Source: Argyresthia goedartella
Lineage: Eukaryota; Arthropoda; Insecta; Lepidoptera; Argyresthiidae
Length of the DNA: 64,000 bases
Assembly (NCBI GenBank): GCA_949825045.1
Contig: OX463829.1
Coordinates: 16,896,715 to 16,960,714 of the forward strand
Reading direction: 5' to 3'
Shown here: one piece after another, positions 43,913 through 56,464 of the stretch
Layout: every line of letters starts with the position of its first letter
How positions within the stretch are numbered: position 1 is the first letter of the stretch
Translations under genes and position numbers: made by a program
Notes under the pieces: model-generated
Database searches by the model: none
The model's input: the letters and a program-made list of their open reading frames with translations, nothing else
Told to the model about the DNA's origin: nothing

Positions 43913-44494
43913 TTAAAACATAAAAAGTTGTCTTTGCTGATCCTTTTTTGCTGAGGAAATCAGTATTTTTGATGTGCGATTATTTGAGATTATTGAGCTA
44001 GATGGATTTGTAATTAAAGCTACTGTTACTGTCATCTAATGTTTGTGTGGGTGAACTAATTTTATTGCAACTCAACGCTAGGTGTCGCTAATCCTTGTGG
44101 ACGTGGTATTACTACTTGATAACAGATGGCGCCTGTATAAAAATTATTACTGAGTTTTTTAAGTTACCATAGACTAAAGAGTAACATTTTTGTTTACTTT
44201 TTACAATTTTATATTTTCTTATTTTAATCTAGTAATATAAGTTTATGGGAGGGTCTACTGTCAATCTCAGCTCTTGTCAGGCTGAATGGTCTAAAACCTT
44301 TACCTGCCTGACATGACAAGGCGAATGAACCAAAAAAAATTACCTCTTGTCAACAAAACAAATTCAACATTTCGTTTAGTATAGTATTTCTGGTTTTGAT
44401 TGCAGAGAGAGAGAGATTCATCTATGAATTTCGTGGTCATCAGGAAATTGCTGCCAATAATATCGACACTCTGACCGTCAAAAGTAAAATTGTG

Positions 44495-47400
44495 ATGGCT
44501 GACAAAAAGAAGAAACTATATCCTAAGGTTTGTTCATAACCTCCTAAGAAACTTTTTGATTTACTATTTACCCTAACTGGATCACTACAAGACCCAACCC
44601 ATGCAAAGCTTCGGCCAATCCACCACGTCCAGAAAATCTTCCAAAATTGTACTTTTCTTAAACATGTTATAAATAATTACAGGAACCAATTACACCAAGA
44701 AGGCCAGTCATATTAAAATCTGACCGAGAGCTGCCAAAAGAAAAACCAGAGAAAGAGAGACAACCCACAATCATATTAAAAACGCGGGAACAATCTGCAC
44801 CCAAAGATGAACGTCCACAGAGTCCTAAAAGCCATTTGGCACAGAATCCGGAGGTTGAAGCACCCACCCCAAAAATTGTACAGAATGAACACAAAGAAAA
44901 GAAAATTATAGGTCTGTATTCCTCATTTTAATGACTTATCTAAGTCATGTATCAGCCTAGTCTGAGTGTTTAGGTGAAAGAATTTGTTTTAGAAACCGTA
45001 AACAAAATTACAATTATTAATATTAGTTGAAGGTATATTTAGAACCATTAGTTTGTTGTCTTTAACACAGAGGTGTTGAATTTATTAATAAATAAGTTTT
45101 TTTTTTTTTGTATACTATATGGCCTCTGGCAACGAGCATGTCAGTGTTGGCGGGCTGGGATATACCTCCACTGAGGGAATCACCTATTATTCCTGTTGGG
45201 GACTCTATACCCTTATTTATACCTCCTGTCTTTTTAGCCTCTTATTGGGTATACAGGCTCAGTGAGTCTAACTGTTATTAAATTTGCATTTAAATAGTAT
45301 TTTGTAATGTTACAGAAAAGCCAGTAAAACACATGACTGAACCTGTGAAACTTATCAATGAGAACTTTGAGTTCAACCCCTCTGCACTTGAGTTCATGAA
45401 TGATGCTAGTACAAATTACTTGGTGGTTGGTGTGATTGGTATGTAAGATAAGTTTGTATCTGCTTTCTTGGAATAATTAATACGGAATTCAACAAGGTAG
45501 TCCAATAATTCTAGAAACGTGTCTCAAGCCGTACCTATTTCAACAAAAACATTTAACAATATCAGAATTGTTTATTTCCAGCAGTTCTATTTTATAATAA
45601 TAAATAAATATTACATTGCACATTACATTCAGTACACAAGCTGGGAAGGTGGACTGTTGAGGTACTGGATGGGGGTGCACCTTCGCACTAATAAACCTTA
45701 ATAACTATATTATAATGATAAGGATAATGTATGTGTGGGTGTCATTGCGAGGTTGTGTGCACAATTATTAAAAATATTGTTTATGTTATTGCTAATCTAT
45801 AATTTATTTATTTTTAATGTCAGAACAATTTTATTTTACAATAAGGATAATTATGTATATGCTAATGTGTACTTTTTGTTTGAAATAAATATTTTTGAAT
45901 TTGAATTTGAATTAAAAGACAATCTTACTCAAATCGAACTAGGCCCTTAGTAAGCCCAATAAGGCGTGTTTTGTGGGTACTAGATGACAATATATTTAAT
46001 AGAGATAAATACATATGTAAATACATAGAAAACATCCAAGACTAAGTAAAAAATATTGATGCTCATCATATCATTTTATAAGCTCAATTTTGTGTTAAAA
46101 AGACAGCATTTGACTATGCCATCACATGCTATTAGTTCTTAGAACTCATGAACAAGATTACCGTTTCGGCAGTTCCTAAAAAGTATCTATTTTGACTAGT
46201 AGTCAAATACTGTATTATGTATTGCCTTGGTTGACATGCTTGTGACTGTGGTGTTTGTGGTTCCTATTACACAGTATCCTAGTGTGGGGCCAGAAGCAAT
46301 GTGTCTGTATATAAATGTATATGTTTAATCACTGGAAAAAAAATCTTTATCCAAATGTTTCAGGCACACAAGGTGTGGGCAAATCAATGATCCTGAACCT
46401 AATAGCACAGAACAAGCCAGTACCCAATCTCTGCCAACGGATTCTCACCTCTCACGAATTACAAATAGAACACAAATTGGAAGAAGACAATGTCAGTGCA
46501 ATAGAAGAACAAATGGAAGGGTTGAGTTTTGTTGAAACTGCAGATGGGAAGAAGCAAGATAGTAATAATATATTTAAGTTTAAAATGCAAGATATTGAGC
46601 AGATTGAGAGAGGAACACATTGCACAAAAGGTAAACAATTAAACATAATGTATATATACATAGCCTTAAAACCAGAGGCCAACAAGGGAACTTAAGTCGC
46701 TAGTATGGAATAGGAAGTATATGGATGGAAATAGGTTTTACTATAAGTATTGACAGAGACTTAGGGGCTCAATTCTCTTATAGAAAACGCAAAGCGATAG
46801 CACATCAATTGCTTCGAAGGGCGCAAAATACCGTATTCGGCAGTCACTGTAAACCAAATATGCGCCGCCGACAAGCCAAATACGGCATTTTGCGCCCTTG
46901 GGAGCAATCTAAATGCTATCGCTATGCGTTTTCTATAACAGAATAGGGCCCCAGTTATGCCCACGTTTAGCCAGTAATTCAATACTCCGTGTTGCGTAAG
47001 GATCTCGATATAAAGAAAGAAACGGGACCTTCTTTGTACCCTAAACCCTAGAGCTTTGTTTGTCTCCTAACTAGTCGAAACAAAGTCCCGAAGTCAAACT
47101 TTCTGCTTTTGACTTTTCCACCTAGACCCCCTTGTGAGCACTCATTTTCTAATCTACGTCGGCCCTCGCTAGTCACACTTTTCATTGACCTTTCATGAAC
47201 ATTATCCGTGTCAGGCATCGACATGTACATAACGGAAGATCGGGTGATCCTGCTCGACTGCCAGCCCCTGTGGTGCTCGTCGCTCATCGAGGAGACGCCC
47301 TGCGGTGGCGGTGGCCCTTCGTCGCGCGGCGCTAACGTGGTGACGGTGGACTGTCTGCAGCTCGCCTCCTACCTCATGGCCGTCGCACATGTGCTCGTGG

Positions 47401-50400
47401 GTGTACACGACTGGTTTGCGGATTGGAACTTTTTGAGGTGCTTTTTTTTTAAATACCTATTACAATAAATATAAAAATTACAGAAAATACATCGCGAATT
47501 TCAACCGCATGCCATGTTAATAGAGTAAAAAATTTACAAATATGAGTTTTCTCTGACTTTACCGGAGCGAAGGGGTCTTCATGGTCTAGAAAGCAGCAAG
47601 TGTAGATTCGAATCCGAGGCTGACTTTTGTCAGACATTCCGTGTTTCGGATGACACATTAAGCTGTAGGTGCTGGTTACTATTGCTACTTGGAAGTAGTA
47701 GTGGTACCAACCCCTCCATCAAGCTGTTCCGAGCAAGCTTAAAGGAGTACTTATGCCTTATACCTTTACTTGTATCCAAGTAAAGGCCTCTGCTCCTCGT
47801 TGGGAACATCAATGGGCTACATCTATTAATTTAATTATGGTTTATTTTGTATGTTCTTATTTTCTCGCTTAACATGTCTCCACCGTGAATCGTCTATGTC
47901 TATATAAACTACAGTGTTCGTGAGGAAGCCTTCATAGTGGCGGCGTTGGGGGGCATCGATTTGAACAAAAGCTCGAGTCAACTCAGTCAACTCAAGTTTG
48001 TCCAGTAATTCTCCTTTGTGTGACAAACGGCCAGCATATAGTGAGCATTTATTAGATTATGAATCAATCTCCAATGTATTGACAGGTACATCCAAACCGC
48101 CGAGATGCTCACACCCTCCCTCTCAGCATCAAACAGCAGCAGTGTCGACAATGCCGAGTCAACAGACAGCGGGGAGCACCCGGCGCACCTGCTGCTGCTA
48201 CACAACCGCTGCCACACGGAGGACTACACGGCGGACAACATAAGGACCATGCAAGACTTGTACCGGTGAGTCTGGGACCATGCAAGACGTTTCGGGTGAA
48301 TCTGGGGCCATGCGAGAATAGGACCAGTCTGGGACCTTGCAGGACTTGTACCAGTGAGTCTGAGTCTGAGACCATGCAAGTATTGTACCGCAGGGTCAAG
48401 GACCGTACAGGTGAATAGTTAGGTTTATTTCTGAGTGTATACCTACGTACAAGTGACATTGAAACCAGCGGCACACATATCTACTTTGAGTTTTAAAAAC
48501 TGCCTACTATACTTTTTGTAAAGATGAAAAAAGGCACAAGAGATCTGTGATTTCAGGTTTGACCATCAGTATGTTCTGCCCTCGGTCTACGCAGGTCCCT
48601 TGGCCAATCTTCCGTAACCGCCTTCGCCACTCCCCTTGGTGAAATGTTGCGCCCTTATCCACTTTATCTAAATCTTCTATCTTCTATACTTATAAAAAAA
48701 TATCGCTGTACATTAGTATTTTTATTTATTTATTTAAAAGGAAAACCAACAGCATATTAATATAAGATAGGTAATATAACACAGAAGGCCAATTAAAGGT
48801 TTTACTAAATCTCTAAAATGGCCCTATCGGTTTGTATAAATCCTATTTGGTTTTATTCTCCTCAGTACAAAAGAAGGTTTAGATAAAAATAAAATTACGA
48901 AAAACGCAACGAAACAGCAAAAAAATCGAAAAATATTTTGTATGGAAAGTTTAGTCTCTTTCGCTAGATGGCGTTGGTAACCATAGATCTAGCATCACTG
49001 AAACTCCTTCGTTGATTAATTTATTTACTTAAGTGATAAAAACTTAATTTATTTATATAGGTAATAAAAACCATCATAACATTTCACTGAAAAAATATAC
49101 TATACCTTGTTGGTAGCGGATCTTATGTTTGACTGTGCAACGCATAAAGTTTGTAAGCAAAGACTTTGGTTAATCTGAGGTCTGATGTGTATTAACAACG
49201 GGCCGATAATATCCATATGGATTTTTAAAACCCATGAAGGTGTCTGTAGAATGATAAACGAATAGTTTTATGACGGGGAACTATGATAATACGAAAAACG
49301 CGTTGCGAAGCCACGCCACAGCTAGTTACTTTATAAAAATGAATTGCTAAATCTGTTATACTTTGTCCACCCACTCTATTAATGGTTTTTTGACAGCTCA
49401 AAACCTATACATTTTTGACGTTTGCGATGAATAAATTGCTTGAATTTAAAAAATAATATTGCTTATTATGTACGCAATAAGGAATGTCAAAACACCATTA
49501 ATAGAGTGGACAAGTATAGTAAGCGCGAATCTCCTAACTACATATTTGGTTGAACATTTGCAACGCAAAAACGCAAAGGGAACAGCCGAAAATCTAAAAA
49601 TATTTGGTTCTGTTCATGTTTCTATCCATAGATGGCGTTGATGGACAATAGCTTTTGACAGAACGACGTCGGTCGTGTTAGCTAGTTTCAAGAAGTCCCG
49701 ATCAGCCCTATTGAACAGATTTAATAAGTAAAAAATTGAGTTTGTAATATGACAGATGAATCTGGAACATTCAGAGCTTATCCTTATTGTAATTTTATTT
49801 CACAGCAACGCGTTCCAGAAGTCATCCCTGCAACTGACGTCCGGCATGTACATGTACAGTGATACTAACAAGAATTCTGTGGACATTGACAACGTGTGTC
49901 GCAACTATAGTGTAGCGAGCTGTGGGCCGCCCATTAATCTGTTCCTGTTGCCCGAGATAGAGGAGGACTATGGTATGTGCACTCAATTAGTTTATGAGGA
50001 GTTTTAATCAGTTGAGAGTTTGAGAATTTGATTAACCCTGCGGTCCGAAATGATAAAATTTGTAAGCGCGAGCTTGGGTTTTAGTTAGTTTGTTTCAAAT
50101 AAGTATATATATATATATGTATAAGGCTACCGAGCGAGCTATTGCGGTTGCGGCCTTTTGGGCCGCCCGTATCTGAGATGAAGTCGACTCGAAAAGAAAA
50201 AGTTTCAAATATGATAGATTTAAAAATTCCGCTGTCATGTAGCTTTCATCTTCACAACAACATACATACATACATATGCTCGAGCCATTTTCCCGGAAGA
50301 GGGGTAGGGGTAGGCAAGAGACTAAAGACCTTCACTTGCTACTTTCCTGGCATACATCTCTCGCTTTCTCAACATTAATAAGTCCCTTCATACAAGCTCG

Positions 50401-53400
50401 CCGGTTACGGGTACTTCTAAATTGCCCGTTCACTAATCAACCGCCAATTTAGTCTTCGTAAAACCTTCTTGGGTGTCCTCGACCGACGGCTCCATTCAGA
50501 CCCGCTGTATAGATCTGTTTAGACACACCCGCTGTATAGACTACGACGCCGTCTGGCGAGCTGCTTTGATAACTGAGCGGTCAGAAAACCCCTAAAGTCT
50601 ATCCTATAATTAGCTGCAAAAAAACGGTGACTTAACCATTTGACATCGGCCGAGTTCACACTGAGTTTCATGCTTTTTTCTCAGTTTCTGCAGTTCAGTC
50701 GATTTATCCAAATAGTGTTGTATACTGCGACGATTCAGATTCAGATGTAACTAGAGTGGCGAGCGCGAATGACTAAAATCCGTGTTTTCATTAGATACCG
50801 AAAAAAAATGCGGCAGTAAAATATATTATTGAACTCTTTTGTTTTTGGCTGTTTCTTTGCGTGTTTTGTGTTTTTATTCCTCTAGGTCAGAGTTTCCCAA
50901 ACTATGGGTCGCGACCCACTGGTGGGTCGCGAGCGAATATTGAGTGGGCCCTGCCTATAGTACCAACCGTCCGAGCCAGCGGCCGGGCGGCGGGCGACTG
51001 ACGACCAGTGTTGGATTTAGATGCGTTGAAAAGGATAGCACAAAAATACAAAAAGGATAGTATTTTGTAAAAAAGTGTAGTACGCTCTAATACAAATTTA
51101 ACAATAATGTTTTTTTTTTAAATCAGCATCAGTTATTCGTAATTTTCATGACATTACTGCCACTTTCCATAATAATTGAGCTCTACAGACGGTTTCATAT
51201 ACAAAAAATTACTTCACTTATCCGTTTCTATTTCGAATGAGAATGAAGTGAATGCACTCACACAAACGCACAGATGAGACACGTGGCCATACGTGGCTAC
51301 CACAATGCACACTCGTACCAACATGATAATAAGCCGCAGAATTATGGACTCTATTTAGTAAAACAAAGGCAAAGATAATGTTCGGACAAGAGGAGTATCG
51401 TCTTTAATGACATAATAGTACTTTGTTGTACTAACCCTGGATATGGATAGTATATAGTACGAAGCATGAAATTATAGCATAAATACTATAATTATAGTAC
51501 GAAATCCAACGCTGCTGACGACTGACGACTGACGACGCGCGATCGGCGCGCGTGCTGAGGGGAGCGGGACGGGCGGGAGGCGAACGAACGCATTTCGCGA
51601 GTCTTTTGTTTTACGAAGTTCATTTTGCGTTGTGTCGTGTACGTTAGCGTGCGTTATTGTAATCTCATTTGAAAATAGTTAGTCACGTTTGAAGATAATA
51701 ATGGAAAAGTGGTTAAAACGGGTAGCAAAAACTACCTCGCCGCCGCCAGTTGATTGCGAAGATAGTAGTGAAAATACAGATGATCTTTTGAGTGACAGAA
51801 GCGGCACTGAGTCTGACTTACAAATTCCTTCAACAAGTCGCGTCGAGTCAACGAAACGTCGGAAAGTGGTGAGAAAATATGACCCGGAATATCTGAAACT
51901 AGGATTAACTTGGAATCATGATACGACAGATCCGCGTCCTCAATGTGTGATTTGCTATGAAATATTAGCGAATGAAAGTATGCGTCCAAGTAAGCTGAGC
52001 GTAAGGTTCAAAAGGATCAGATATTTTTGCAGTTCACGAAAAATTCGGGCGTTTATGAAAAAGATTTTGCTGTGGAAGAGTTGTATTGAGAATGGGAAGT
52101 ACGATTGTTTTGAAACACTTGAAACGTTCATTGTTGAAAACCAAGTGCAGCCAAAGATGAACGTAGTATTTGCAATTTCTGCACATTTATCATTGTTAAA
52201 AAAAAACTTTGACGACTATTTCGGCGAGGAGATAAAGCTCGACTTGATGAATTGGATTTGTAACCCATTTCAAGACCCCCTACCAACTGGTATGTCAACA
52301 AAAGCAAGTGAAGAACTAATTGATTTATCAGAAGATTCGTCACAAAAAAATAGTTTCAATCGTAAGCAATTAACGAAATTCTGGCTCTCGGTTGCTGGTA
52401 GTTATCCATGCCTGTTTGATGAAGCTATGAAAGTCCTCCTCCCATTTACTACCTCATACTTATGTGAGGCTGGGTTTTCGAACATGGTGAACATTAAAAC
52501 TAAATACCGAAATAAATTGGACTTATCAAACTCACTGCGATTAAAAGTAACTAAAGTTGAATTTGATGTTAAACCTGTAATGGCGATACATAGGAAACAA
52601 TTTCATCCTTCCCATTAAATTTATATAATTAAGTAATAAAAGATTGTATTAAAACAGTTTGTTATATCAAAAGTCCTTTATTAATATTGCTAACGCTTAA
52701 ATTTCCTAGAGGTGGGTCCCGAGTTTGTAAACTTAAATCAGATGAGTCGTAGCCCAGTCAACTTTGGGAACCACTGCTCTAGGTTGAGGAGAATAAAATG
52801 ATATAGGAATTATATAAACCGATCGGGCCCTTTTCGAGATTTATTAAGACTAACGTACAGCAATTAATTTATGTAAGTATTGATGGCGCTCTCCAAAATA
52901 CGTTTTTTCATTAGCTGCCCAAAAAAAAGTGCGGCAGTGATACCATTGTTAAATATGTAATTGGACTCAGTAGTAAACAAAAGACTGGTATCACTAAAAC
53001 CATATCTATTCCAAAGATAATAATGTTTTATAACTTATCCAAGAAAATAATTTATAAAAACACACGTACACATAATTTTGACAACACTGTGTTGTGAGGC
53101 CGGTCCACACTGGACGAATGTGGCGAACGGAAGCGACTGACTAAAACAAAAAAGTTTGTTTCCTAATTCTTAATATAATTATTTCGAGTGATAAGCGTTA
53201 TCTTTTATTTTACAGGCCTCAGAGACTACTGCTCTGAGGAAAAATCTAAATTTCCTTTTCCTCGTTTCCTCGGGTTATTGATTTCATACTCCATGTACAG
53301 AACCAGGTGCATTTATGAGTTTGTGTGTGGTATTGATAGAAAATGCAGTTGGGTTATTTATATCTATAATTAATTCTACTTGTTTGAGTAATGAATTGTA

Positions 53401-56069
53401 CTCATAGCCACGTTTTGGTTTCTTTTGATATTCCTCAAAATAATAACCGTGTGATATATGGATTATATGATTTACTTAGCGAGGACGACACGAAACGCGA
53501 TTTTTACGAACGGGTATTTGCGATTTTCTTGCAAGTTTTGACACCCGAATATTACAATTCAAACGATTGCTGTGTCAGAGAGGAGTTGCTCACGTCCGAA
53601 GGACATACTTGGTTCCTACAGCCCTTCACGTCATCCTGGGAATTTCTAGGTCGGTAGTACATCTTTCAATTATACATGACATCGGTACTGAAAATTAACC
53701 TCAAAGATTATATAAAAAATAAAGATTATCCGCTCCGAAATTTTGACAATGTTGGCTTAATTTTCGTACTGATTCCTGGTTTATACGTGACTTTCGCTGT
53801 TGTTTACTTGGACTTCGATATCTGCTTACCTGTTTACCTCGGCATTGTCACAATGGATACCGATCCAGTACTCACTACTACTACCCTTTCTGTTACCAAA
53901 AATTATTGTTATTATTAATAAAATATATTTATTTACACTATTATTTTGGTTATTTTTATTTATGTTTTGTATAAAATTGCAATTTACTTTAATTTCGAAT
54001 ACAAAACAAAGAACAGTACAATTAATTTTAATATTAGATATTTCTCTGCTCTTAGCCATACGTATAGGCATAAGCAGCGCGCTATCTTCGTCTTTAGTCT
54101 TGATATATGTACACGCCATTCTCGTAAACCCAAATCTAGGTTTCTTTCTTTCAGCCAAACACTGTGCTCTACCTATATCTATATATTTCCTCACTAGCGC
54201 TCCACTAAAATGTCTGTGTCGTGTGTGCTAAGAACAGTCCCTTCGTTGCGCTTCGGCTAAAATATTACGATATAAGATCGAGCTTTTAATCATCACTGCT
54301 TTGCATTCCATATCTACTGGCTAACGCAATGCAAAATACACCACCTAATTTATTGTAATAAACCACATACTAAAGTCAGCTGCGCTCGCGGCGTCTTCGT
54401 TCGTCCAGTGTGGACGCGCCATGTGTCAAATATCAATGTGTCAGTATTTTTTTCCGCAGATGACTAATAAATAGATTGCACACCTGCTTTGCGAACATTT
54501 GAGCGTTTAGACGTGTGTTCAGGTGTCGCAAACCATGGATGAAGATTGATGATGTTTTCACTAGTGGGATATGGATGGGAAACACTACCGTCACGTCAAT
54601 CCAATTAAAAACCGCCGTCATCCGATTTTTTATCAATAACACACCACAAGTTAGTTATAAAAGATAGAGGATAATATGCAAAAATATATAAATCCTCGAA
54701 AAAATTAAACATATTTTGTTTCAAGGACTAATTCTTGGGGAAAAGTAATTGCTATGACATCGATTCAAAACGATCGTAGTTATTCAATGTTGTAATGTTA
54801 ACATCTTACTCACGAAATCTGTCATATGACGTCATTTCCACACACGACTTAACGGCACTTGATAATTATTATTCTTTTGAAAACTGAAATAAATATATTA
54901 TTATTATAATTATTAAAAAGAATAACTCGTTACTCCAATCGTCCAGTGATACTTATTGCATGAATCGTCGCAGTATACAATGAATTTGTTGCTGCTATTT
55001 AGGTTAATCGACAGAATATGAGAAAATTGCATGCAACTGTACTATGCAGTGTGGACGCGGCCTCACAACAGCTCAGTGTTATCAATACGTAAAAAAAAAA
55101 CTACCTTTAACTTTCGGGTATAAATTGTGTGTGCTACGTGGATATTATTTTTTAATAATATTCTTGTATATCTTACAAAATATTATTATATTTGGAACAG
55201 ATATGGTTTTTGGTGACACAAGTATTTTATTCACGGTTAAACAGACACGCCGTTTTTTTTTACTTTTTTGCAGCTTATTATGCGATAGACATTAATTGAA
55301 TGAGTTCTAATCTGAGTAGTTTTTGAATTACCCGCTTGGGCAGAGCGACTTTGCGGTTAGACCAGTCAAACTATTGTTTAAACTATCGCCACTTTTGGAT
55401 GTATTTAACAGCACCAAAACAATCCAAAGACAGTTCTCGAAGCAATAGGGCAACTTGTGAGAGAAATGGCAAATATAGCTTTCGTTGGACTTAGCCTTAA
55501 CTGAACTATTTCCGAAATGTTCCCTTTTTACTAACTCATATCGACGATCGAAATTTGTGTAAAAGCGAGTTTTCCCAACTAAACATCATTTTGATACAAC
55601 TGCGGATTTATACATATGGATTGAATTTATTAAGTAACTAAGAGTGACTAAATAAATTTCTGTGATGGACTCTTTAACTGGATCGTTACTCAACTGCAAA
55701 GGAGGAGAATAATTAACCTAACGTAATAACCGATAGACTCCCACTGGTACAAAAAAGACGAACCCTCAGAAATAAATTGCTTGATCATTGCCACAGAAAT
55801 TGAACACTGAAAATGTATTGTCCCATACTTTTTTTTTTTCAGATAACAGAGATATCTACCGCGGCCATCCAACCTTCGAGGAGCTGGCGAAGCGACTAAG
55901 AGCCACAGTCCTCGGTGTCAACAGGCACCAGATAACTAACGTACCAAACCTATCAGAAAAGGGATGGTACCAATACTGCAATAAAGCCTGGGACACCATC
56001 AAAAAATGCACCTTCTTTATGGAATACGAACGAATGCTACCCTGCAAAATACTAAAGGAAAACCTCTGA
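44495..56069 (+). CDS. SMG9: SMG9, nonsense-mediated mRNA decay factor (8 coding exons)
   Basis: Subunit of the SMG1-SMG8-SMG9 kinase complex, which phosphorylates UPF1 in nonsense-mediated decay (established for the family). Exons: 44495-44527, 44683-44911, 45316-45438, 46364-46630, 47215-47437, 48086-48265, 49806-49972, 55843-56069; all introns GT-AG, phases consistent, 482 aa. The N-terminus is disordered and basic, with PVILKS and PTIILKTRE repeats like those of animal SMG9. A P-loop GTQGVGKS lies at about residues 129-136, preceded by NYLVVGVI. GIDMYITEDRVILLDCQPL and VLVGVHDWFADWNFLRYIQT form the middle of the G-like domain. The C-terminus has YRGHPTFEELAKRLRATVLG and GWYQYCNKAWDTIKK. 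No exon shows a stop or frameshift. The start MADKKKKLYPK fits, but the frame is open upstream to a possible acceptor at 44405, so a further 5' exon is possible. Human SMG9 is about 520 aa. The last intron is 5.87 kb and transposon-filled. Confidence 0.93.
45912..46070 (-). repeat. SINE-C fragment in SMG9 intron 3
   Basis: Minus strand matches the body of the 39895-40175 SINE: CTTAGTCTTGGATGTTTTCT, TATGTATTTACATATG, GTCTAGTACCCA, GCCTTATTGGGCTTACT and GGGCCTAGTTCGATTTGAG. The tRNA head is missing. Confidence 0.75.
46763..46953. mobile_element. 190-bp MITE in SMG9 intron 4
   Basis: Long imperfect TIRs of about 80 bp: left GGGGCTCAATTCTCTTATAG, AAAACGCAAAGCGATAGCA, AAGGGCGCAAAATACCGTAT. Right, read inward: GGGGCCCTATTCTGTTATAG, AAAACGCATAGCGATAGCA, AAGGGCGCAAAATGCCGTAT. 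The centre contains GCGCCGCCGAC. No coding. Confidence 0.85.
47575..47830 (+). repeat. tRNA-related SINE-D in SMG9 intron 5
   Basis: A B-box-like AGATTCGAATCC near 47608, then GCTGACTTTTGTCAGACATT, CCGTGTTTCGGATGACACAT, TAAGCTGTAGGTGCTGGTTA, a lysine-rich-like tract, CTCTGCTCCTCGTTGGG and AACATCAATGGGCTAC. I recall the GTTTCGGATGACAC phrase as common in moth SINEs (memory only). Confidence 0.65.
49357..49518. mobile_element. 160-bp MITE in SMG9 intron 6
   Basis: TIRs of about 35 bp: left TATACTTTGTCCACCCACTC then TATTAATGGTTTTTTGACA; right, read inward, TATACTTGTCCACTCTATTA then ATGGTGTTTTGACA. Between them is AT-rich sequence. Confidence 0.85.
50140..50600. repeat. Interspersed repeat in SMG9 intron 7
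   Basis: Contains CATACATACATACATATGCT, CCCGGAAGAGGGGTAGG, GACCTTCACTTGCTACTTTC, CATACATCTCTCGCTTTCTC, CATACAAGCTCGCCGGTTAC and two copies of CCCGCTGTATAGA. I recall this phrase order as a frequent lepidopteran repeat, perhaps a LINE 3' end (memory only). Confidence 0.5.
50888..52776 (+). mobile_element. hAT transposon (ZBED5-like), 1.89 kb, 8-bp TSD
   Basis: Ends CAGAGTTTCCCAAACTATGG (left) and, read inward from 52776, CAGTGGTTCCCAAAGTTGAC. Flanked by the perfect 8-bp repeat CTCTAGGT at 50880-50887 and 52777-52784, as expected for hAT. The subterminal GGGTCGCGACCCACTGGTGG resembles ZBED5-type hAT ends. Inserted in intron 7 of SMG9, same strand. Confidence 0.9.
51701..52618 (+). CDS. hAT (ZBED5/FAM200-like) transposase with internal deletion
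   Basis: Start at MEKWLKRV rather than the ATG four codons upstream (51689), because MEKWL is the usual start of this group. In order: a disordered acidic segment, KYDPEYLKLGLTW, and a BED-type half finger PQCVICYEILANESMRPSKL whose following His part is missing. Then comes a jump to RAFMKKILLWKSCIENGKYD (mid-domain) and a hAT dimerisation region LPFTTSYLCEAGFSNMVNIK, KTKYRNKLDLSNSLRLKVTK, ending HPSH. About 305 aa versus 600 or more for full family members, so about half, including most of the catalytic core, is gone. The frame is nevertheless open throughout, so a deletion-derivative protein could be made. It could act as a repressor or be a recent relic; neither is shown. Confidence 0.82.
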   Translation: MEKWLKRVAKTTSPPPVDCEDSSENTDDLLSDRSGTESDLQIPSTSRVESTKRRKVVRKYDPEYLKLGLTWNHDTTDPRPQCVICYEILANESMRPSKLSVRFKRIRYFCSSRKIRAFMKKILLWKSCIENGKYDCFETLETFIVENQVQPKMNVVFAISAHLSLLKKNFDDYFGEEIKLDLMNWICNPFQDPLPTGMSTKASEELIDLSEDSSQKNSFNRKQLTKFWLSVAGSYPCLFDEAMKVLLPFTTSYLCEAGFSNMVNIKTKYRNKLDLSNSLRLKVTKVEFDVKPVMAIHRKQFHPSH

Positions 56070-56464
56070 AATAATGCACACATGAAAGTGGAATATAATT
56101 TATTATTGTACAGCATACCTTATACAATGTGAGTATAGGCACCAAAATTGTCTACTAGTTTATTATTGGACCCAATATAATATATGTTGTCTATTTGCGT
56201 AATTCAGTTTACGTTTGTGTAAGTAGTAAAAGGATATCATACGAAATGAGAGTGTAAATACAATATTTTCGATTAAAAATTTAACTGTAGGTTAAATCAC
56301 ATAATTTATGGATTTTGACTTATAAAGGTTGATTTGAATAACTGCTCAACCCGATCATTTCTGCCAATAAATCAGTAAAGGCGACATGCGGCAGCAACTT
56401 CTATGACAATGACAATTAATGACCGACTGAGCAATTACTTTTGACAAACTACCAAAGCTAGGAA

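Larger units (their letters stand above)
50640..55085. mobile_element. Nested TIR elements (GTCCACACTG family) in SMG9 intron 7
   Basis: Left end near 50645 GGCCGAGTTCACACTGAGTT, then CAGTCGATTTATCCAAATAG and TATACTGCGACGATTC. Right end, read inward from about 55070, AGGCCGCGTCCACACTGCAT, then TCTGTCGATTAACCTAAATA and TATACTGCGACGATTC. A further end, TTGTGAGGCCGGTCCACACT, lies inside at 53092-53115 with another GTCCAGTGTGGACGCG at 54405. So at least two copies are nested or rearranged. The frame at 53391-53657 (ending WFLQPFTSSWEFLGR) may belong to one of them, but I recognise no domain. Also split by the hAT element. Confidence 0.5.

Noticed and set aside
44425..44475. Upstream ATG (ATGAATTTC) as the SMG9 start
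   Set aside because: That frame stops after 16 codons and is not in frame with exon 1.
48109..48474. Minus-strand 121-aa frame
   Set aside because: Overlaps SMG9 exon 6 and a local GGACCATGCAAGAC repeat just after the donor; no independent support.
53800..54231. Hydrophobic 143-aa open frame as a membrane protein
   Set aside because: Composition follows AT-rich DNA; it lies among transposon ends and overlaps an opposite-strand open frame of similar length.
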